Assembly (NCBI GenBank): GCA_013368325.1
Contig: JAACJK010000247.1
Coordinates: 1-36,369, forward strand
Direction of reading: 5' to 3'
From: Ephemerocybe angulata
Lineage: Eukaryota > Basidiomycota > Agaricomycetes > Agaricales > Psathyrellaceae
Length of the DNA: 36,369 bases
In this document: one piece after another, positions 30,801 through 36,369 of the stretch
Layout: every line of letters begins with the position of its first letter
How positions within the stretch are numbered: the stretch's first letter is position 1
The notes under the pieces: generated by a model
The model's input: only the letters and a program-made list of their open reading frames with translations
What the model was told of the DNA's origin: nothing
The model's database searches: none
Program-made: the position numbers and the translations under genes

Positions 30801-32484
30801 GAACGGCTTCGTCATCGCCTCCACACCCCTCTCCATGTTCGGACACGGAGGGAGGATTGGCCGGGCAGGTCCGTCGTGGTGGCGGTCTCCGTCCTCATCG
30901 TCTGTAGGACTTTCAAAATCCGCCGATTGTCCGGGTGCGACTGGACCATCATCACTGGAAGACATGTCAGTATACGGGCAATGGCGTGCAGAGTGTTCAA
31001 CTGACATGAAGGGGTCATCCAAATCGTAGCCGACGGTCTCGTTGTCGTGCAAAGGTACATCATGAGGTCCTGGCGGGGATGACATGGCGCTCGCGCGACC
31101 CCCGGTACTACTTTCCCGACCTTCCCCCACATTCTCTCCATCAGACATGACGGCGTCGTCTTCCACGTAGCCGCGCCCATAAGCCGAACCCTCCTCGTCT
31201 CCTTCGTCGGCATCGGCGTCGCTCGAGGCAGAGGCCGCGTCCTGGAGCTCGACATCCTGCTCAGCCGAGAACGAAACGGCATCAACCTCTCCTTCTTCCA
31301 TGTCGATATCCGTCAAAGGCGACAAGTCTGCCTCGCCTTCACTCATGTCGTCATCGGATAGCTGAGCAGCTACAGGGCCCTGCTCCGCGTCCATGTCGGA
31401 AGAACAGCTAAGGGAACGACAATGAGCGTGGGTGTCGCCGACCGATAGTACCATTAAATTATACGCACTGCTCCAGTTGCCCAGGCATAGCTTCGTCGTC
31501 AGATGGCACATGCTGGGGAGTATCCGTGGCCAAGCGAACGCGTTTCCTGCTGCAGTTCATGCGGGTGAACATCAATTAATAAAGCGCTGTGAACTCGACG
31601 ACGCACCGCTTTTTAGACGCGTCATGGTCGCTGGTGTCCTCATTGGCGGAGAGCACGACGGAGTTCTGGGCGCGATGGCGCTTACTGCAAGTAGGGTTAA
31701 TGTGAGGTGTACGAAGGAGGACAGGAATCACACCTCTTGGTACTGGTTGAAGGAACGTCTTCGACCATGACTTCGGATGGAGGGACAACATCCGCGAGCT
31801 TACTGGAGGACGCCTTGGACTTCCTGCCGCGAGTGGTCTCTTGGGTCCTCGATCGTTCTCCAGAGTTGCCTGAAGCAGGGGGTTCACCGGCTCTAACGCG
31901 CGAGGAGGCTCTTCGAGCCGCCGTGGCTCGAGTTTCGATAATCGAGGGGGCCGCCGGTTCAATGCGATTCTTTGACGCCCTCCCCGAATACATGGAGTCG
32001 CTGGGATCCATCCCTACACCTCTACACCCAAAGGTCAGGAAACAAGGGTAGAGAGGGGTGGGTGAGAACATACGCGTCTTGCCCGGAGTCGTCGTCTGAG
32101 GCGGTGTCGACTTCAACCTCGACTGTACTCCCATCGGCTTTGAACTTGGTGACACTTGAGACAATAAACAAAGGACGTTAGAGCCACAGGGCTGTAAGAG
32201 ACGCGACGAGTCTACGCACAATCCAGACGAACTAGAGCTACAAGGCAGCATATCAGGTGGGGGTGCAGACAAGCGGAGGCCAATTGAACTCACCGCTTGC
32301 TCGGAGATGCATCAGCCTTGGCCGGTTTGGGGGTGCGGGGAGTTTCCGCCTTCACGTTGGAGGCTCCATCCTTACGCTTTCCTCGGGGAGTGGGAGTACT
32401 AGGAATGTGCACAGGCGACGGAGACCGAGAGGTAGGGGACGGAGATCGCGAAGCAACTTCAGCGTAAGACGGTTTGGTAGACAT
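27849..32484 (-). CDS. Eleven-exon hypothetical protein, low-complexity N-terminal half
   Basis: Eleven exons can be joined in frame: 32484-32294, 32154-32074, 32021-31734, 31684-31607, 31549-31469, 31407-30782, 30737-30480, 30413-28704, 28649-28303, 28249-28127 and 28060-27849. The start is MSTKPSYAEVAS. Then come Ser/Pro-rich sequence, a basic KKR/RKRVR patch that may be a nuclear signal, an acidic Asp/Glu/Ser region, a long Ser/Pro/Lys-rich region, and an ordered C-terminal part: NKARTPPETCQVMDEAL, YEDLDPVWFVLFVER, DLPALSAVYRSGKFQLW, FSNWIDDCPLLDYD, HKQFLNPSRAST, AICLSAVQATQSYITEPC, SQEFERMVGFVCSAF and WKVSFNIRWVMLIG. A one-base frame break near 28836-28842 (after FVLFVER) must be bridged. 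I recognise no named domain. The ordered part looks like a conserved module, the rest like a disordered linker. It lies about 270 bp upstream of the Helitron frame on the same strand. Confidence 0.7.
29042..29173 (-). repeat. 66-bp in-frame tandem duplication
   Basis: Two consecutive 66-bp units code for EAGGGSEDAKPPVRSTPVV and EAGGGSEDAKPAVSSTPVV plus QKS/QKP. They lie in the low-complexity region of the 11-exon gene, keep the frame and differ by a few substitutions. Confidence 0.75.
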
Positions 32485-33353
32485 CGTAAAACCGAAGGTC
32501 AGGTAGATGGCCGAGGGGGGATCCAAAACGAACAAGCGAACAAGTTATAGGTCGCCAGGAAAGACAGAACCCTCCCGTAGCATTGGGAAAGCCGAGGAAC
32601 ACATGCTGGTCCTCCATCGAGGAAGCTATCCACATGGTGTCACGAAGAAATCAAAAGGGAAATGTGGGCGCCTAGCAGCAACTTACCAGCCCCAAATTCA
32701 GACGAGCTACAATTTGCGGATAGAGGGTGCGCATCCGAAGAGAAGAGGTCGTCAAAGACAGATTCCATCGTCATGCCAGGGTCGTACCTGGACACGAGAC
32801 CAACATCACATGCCCCCGGAGATCTCCGATTATTTATCTGATCAAAGATAAGTCTAAGATCAGGGATCGTGACCGGGCAGGCGAGGGCGCCGCGCCCCTG
32901 CATGTATCCGTCCCTCACACTCTATATTTCTGGGGTACCAACGTCCATCCCCACGCAGAGCAATATGGGGAATTAAAAAAGAACGAAGCGATTAACAGGC
33001 GACGATAGGATCTGAAGCGCAGCGACAGCATGGTACTTGCGCCCGATGGTACTCCTTACTCAGACCGCAGGCACTTAGATGCATCGGAGGGGTGATGAAA
33101 GCGGTTGGGGGCTGCGCATGGAGATCGGAATACGGGGCGGGTGCCACTAGCTGCCACTAGGAGGTGCGTGTACGATGGAGACATGACACCATATTAGACA
33201 AAGGCTAAAGCATCGAAACAGTATCGATCTGATATAAAACTGATGAACGGCAAAGTCGAGACCCCATAACCCTACCCATCGTATTCACCCGCATCAAATG
33301 AACCACCAGTACGATGTCGACAAAGCCAGTGAGTACAATACAGATGGCCGACG
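32485..33353. promoter_or_regulatory. Divergent intergenic region, probable two-way promoter
   Basis: It separates the starts of the minus gene (ATG at 32482-32484) and the plus gene (ATG at 33354-33356). No convincing coding exon lies in it. An earlier plus-strand ATG at 33314 (ATGTCGACAAAGCCA followed by GTGAGT, a TACTAAC branch and CCCAAG) could give a spliced alternative start, but its splice does not keep the downstream frame, so I prefer 33354. AT-rich patches near 32820-32850 and 32970 may hold promoter elements; no clear TATA box was chosen. Confidence 0.45.
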
Positions 33354-34830
33354 ATGTCTACTAACCCAAGTGTCCAATCAGCCCGGCTGTTGGGCGACAT
33401 CGGGAAAGGACAGCTGCAGACGATCGCAGACGGCTTCGTGAGCCTGGCGCAGGCAGAGGTCTGTACGCCCCCGCTACGACCGTAGAGGGACACGACTAAT
33501 ATTAAGCCTCCAGATCGACAAAATGCGCCTGATGGACATCCAGTACCCACCTTCGACTCGTATCATGGACGGGGAGGACGAGGTCGTGTTCAAAGTGCAG
33601 GGAGTTATGTGCGGTAAACTATTACCACCCTTCACGGAGTCGCCGTAAGTCCCTACGCAGCTCTGCAATCCGTCAAGGGCACTGACCCCCAGTACAGTGT
33701 ATCGTCTCCTCGGTCTAAAGGCCTATCCAGGATAAGGAACCTCAGACAGCACGTCAAGGTCACTGGATTCGGGTCAAGCGAATATGACGCATACATGGAC
33801 AAGCTTCAGACGGTCCACGACGCCTTCGCCCAGCACGCGCGCGACAGGGAAGTAGACCAGATCGAGTTTATCCCATACGAAGGGCACCAGTCGCTGGAGG
33901 TGCATTCGCGGTACTTCACGGACAGGGCTCTCGTGCCGTACGAGAAGAACCAGGCATTTCTCCCGGGGGTGGACCCCTTCGACGTCCTCCGGAAGCTGCA
34001 ACCCGACGAATTCATCCACGCGGCCGACAACGTCGTGGAGTACTGCGTACGAGCGGTCGCTAACGGGTCTACAACGTGAGTACCGTTCCCTCCGTGAGGA
34101 GTACTCTCGCTGACCGGCACAACCGCAGTTACGGCCCTTGCGAACCCAGCGTATTCAAGGTGGGAGACGTAGTCGAGGTCGCTTCTCTTGCGTTGGCGTA
34201 CCCATCAAAGGGCAACGCATGCGCATCCTCTTGCAGTTGCGTGGTCTGACGCTTCTGGATAATACGATAAGAAAGGTGAGAGGACATTCGTCGGACTGTG
34301 TCCAGGGTCATTAACATCTACACAGGAGTCCGAACGCACCACGAGGATGACGATGGCACTTGTGGCGTTGAATAGGACACCGCGTCGGAAGAGGTTATAT
34401 CTCACAGAGGAGGAGGTGTGTGGAGACGCGCATGGGACGAAGAGAACTCGAAGGAGCGAGGACAGTCGCGAGCGCGTTCCTGCGCCCGTATTCGCACCGG
34501 TGACGGAAACTGAGGTCGGGAACGAAGAAGGAGAGATCATTGAAGTTGAAGGAAGCGATGGAAGTTCCACGTAGGAGGAGGCGAAGGCGATGGGGATGGC
34601 GCGGCTGAGGGCGAGGCGGATGGGAAGGAGAGGGAGGTGGGGATGTAGAAGGCAATGAAGGTGAGGACGACAGTGCAGAGGCTGTAAGTGGAGGGGAGTT
34701 GGAGGAGGGGGAGATGTTACCGGACCTCCCCGACTCCGACGACGAGGACGTGCACGGAGTGGAAGGGGAAGGTGGAGGCGATGACGCAGCTGAGGCAGGG
34801 GAGCGCGGGGATGCGATGAACGTCGACTGA
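33354..34830 (+). CDS. Five-exon hypothetical protein with acidic tail
   Basis: Exons 33354-33458, 33514-33644, 33693-34075, 34129-34275 and from 34326 have canonical gt...ag introns of about 48-55 nt with CTAAT/CTGAC branches. The start is MSTNPSVQSARLLGDIGKGQ. Then come IDKMRLMDIQYPPSTRIMDG, GVMCGKLLPPFTESP, TVYRLLGLKAYPG, RQHVKVTGFGSSEYDAYMDK, HSRYFTDRALVPYEKNQAF, DPFDVLRKLQPDEFIHAADN, GPCEPSVFKVGDVVEVA, GQRMRILLQLRGLTLLDN and RTPRRKRLYLTEEE. The tail is very acidic and Gly-rich. The first in-frame stop of exon 5 is at about 34575. Acidic coding composition continues in shifted frames to AMNVD and a stop at 34828-34830, so I extend the gene there. Frame breaks are needed near 33730, 34200, 34573 and 34640. 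No domain recognised; possibly nuclear by composition (inference). Confidence 0.6.
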
Positions 34831-36369
34831 GGAGGGTATAACGGAGGTGACGGAGGACATAGGAATGCGCAGGCGATGCACAAGATACCCGTTTGAACAA
34901 TATTTGGAGAGGTACCGAATATGGGTCCTCGACCATCCACTCTTTCCAGTGATTTCTCAGTATAATTACATCAGTCTTATGGACCACTATTTCGAGACGA
35001 CCCTTATATGGGACATCCACTTTCCACTCCTTTCAGCGACTTCCTACTCTAATTATCTATATCTATGCCTCCATTTGGACCCGTACTACTTCGGGGGTTG
35101 TCATGTTGGGGTTTCACGCTCATTATTGGTTACGCTACTTAGTACGCTCTCTACTTCGCCGCTTTTGAAGTTGATGTTTCACACTCTTTTTATATACTAT
35201 ATCGGCACCACCTTTTTGTTATACCATATCCGTCCCAAATTTACGGTGGTTGCGACGTGGATTACATTCACGCAAGGCTGCAGCGCGATAGGACTAACCT
35301 CGAGGACGGGAAGAAGAGGATTATGCGCGTGGGGCGGGCTGCACAAGGCTAATAAAGCTAGAGACTATAGTATGTGTAGCTAGGATTAATTAAGGAGATG
35401 ATGAAGGAGGGACATTTGAATGCAGGAATACGTACCAACGCATAAAAGGAAGCTGATAGGAAAGGGGGAGAAGGTAGGATGCAGGGGAAGAAGGAAGGGA
35501 GCGAGGACCGTTGTAGAAAGGGATGGACGGCCGGCTGCGGCAAAGGGAAAATGATGGGCGCGACGCGGAACGGAGGCGGCGAAGCGGAACGGATTTTTGA
35601 TCGTTTGATGCACAGGGAGGCTCAAAGGCTTGGCGCGGGGAAATCCACCGTAAGAGTACCCGAGCCAAAATGCCTCGGAACCTCGATGGATACTAACGCT
35701 TGGAGCACCGGCCGTAAGTCCACTTTATTGGAGGGTCGGGTACGGAGAGCAGGATACGCTGCTGGGGGATTCGAAGGAAGGGAATGACAGTTTCGACTGG
35801 GCGGAGGTCGGAATAGTGATGTGGATAGGCGTGCGCTAAAGCTCGAAGATGGGGACTTCCCCGCTCGAAGCATTTGCTAAAAGCTATATTATAATAACAT
35901 GTTCAGAATGGGGCCTTCGCTTCTCCAGAAGCACTGAACGTACACGGCGTGCAAGCACTTCGCGTTGGGGGTGGCTCGGTCCATAGAGAAGAACTGAAGG
36001 TGTCGATGGTAGGAAGTCTAAACCGGCGAGTGATTCGAGCATTTAAGTCTTGTAGACCACCTCTTTATCTCAGAATCTGGGCCATGGGTCATGCCACTAA
36101 CAAAACGCCATGCCTCAAGGATGTGACCATTGAAGTGACGATCGATGTACCTGTTGAACGATGATCAGGTTCAGTTAAAACCACCATCATGAGAATGCCA
36201 CAGACAACTGTAAATGGGGTCAGAAAGCTCGAGACGAGGAGGGAAGCACTCCTATGCACTCCTAGCTGCTAGCGCTTGCACGTTCATGTGAGGACGTCGG
36301 GAGCTTGTTCGGGAGGAGATCGCCATGAAGTGAACGATGAAGATAGTAGCTAAATAGCAGCATAGGCGC
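34831..36369. other. No gene supported
   Basis: The first part should be the 3' flank of the plus-strand gene. A 178-codon plus frame at 34847-35383 is Tyr/Leu/Phe-rich and lacks splice context or family resemblance. Other frames here are short. I see no repeat, tRNA or rRNA. Confidence 0.5.

Noticed and set aside
34847..35383. 178-codon plus-strand frame after the acidic-tail gene
   Set aside because: Tyr/Leu/Phe-rich translation of AT-rich flank with no recognisable motif; no promoter or introns seen.

Overview
The window reads as nuclear DNA of a filamentous basidiomycete, most likely an agaricomycete of polypore type. The evidence is many short introns of about 45-65 nt with GTRAGT donors, CTRAC/CTAAC branch sites and YAG acceptors, a fungal tandem-CCCH zinc-finger protein, and a Helitron of the DUF6570/Helitron_like_N/Pif1 kind. 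No prokaryotic features, rRNA or tRNA genes were seen.

Layout. (1) 1-8257 is a second copy of 10028-18365. The two run in the same orientation and, in the stretches I compared, differ almost only by one-base gains and losses in homopolymers; copy A is about 80 nt shorter. Each carries, on the minus strand, a CCCH zinc-finger gene and, upstream of it, a very intron-rich unidentified gene, followed by about 2 kb without a convincing gene. (2) 8258-10027 is present once. It holds five degenerate repeats that look like repeated splice-acceptor plus exon-start cassettes, and a strong hairpin downstream of a TATA box. The simplest model is a tandem duplication (or an assembly duplication) of a unit of about 10.1 kb, 8258-18365, with the first unit cut by the window start and the join at 8257/8258. 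(3) 18356-18984 is a small spliced hypothetical gene. (4) 20084-27578 is an autonomous Helitron on the minus strand. It is one long coding frame (SAP-like segment, DUF6570, HUH Rep, Pif1 helicase, C-terminal USP-like cysteine protease) split in three by two indels, each in a run of six C. (5) 27849-32484 is an 11-exon hypothetical gene with long Ser/Pro-rich and acidic parts. It is head-to-head across about 0.87 kb with (6) 33354-34830, a five-exon plus-strand hypothetical gene with an acidic tail. (7) 34831-36369 shows nothing convincing.

Most genes here carry apparent one-base frameshifts, often in homopolymers. I therefore read the sequence as a long-read assembly with residual indels and do not call genes dead on frameshifts alone. 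The observations most worth follow-up are the two sets of repeated intron/exon-boundary cassettes and the protease domain fused to the Helitron helicase.
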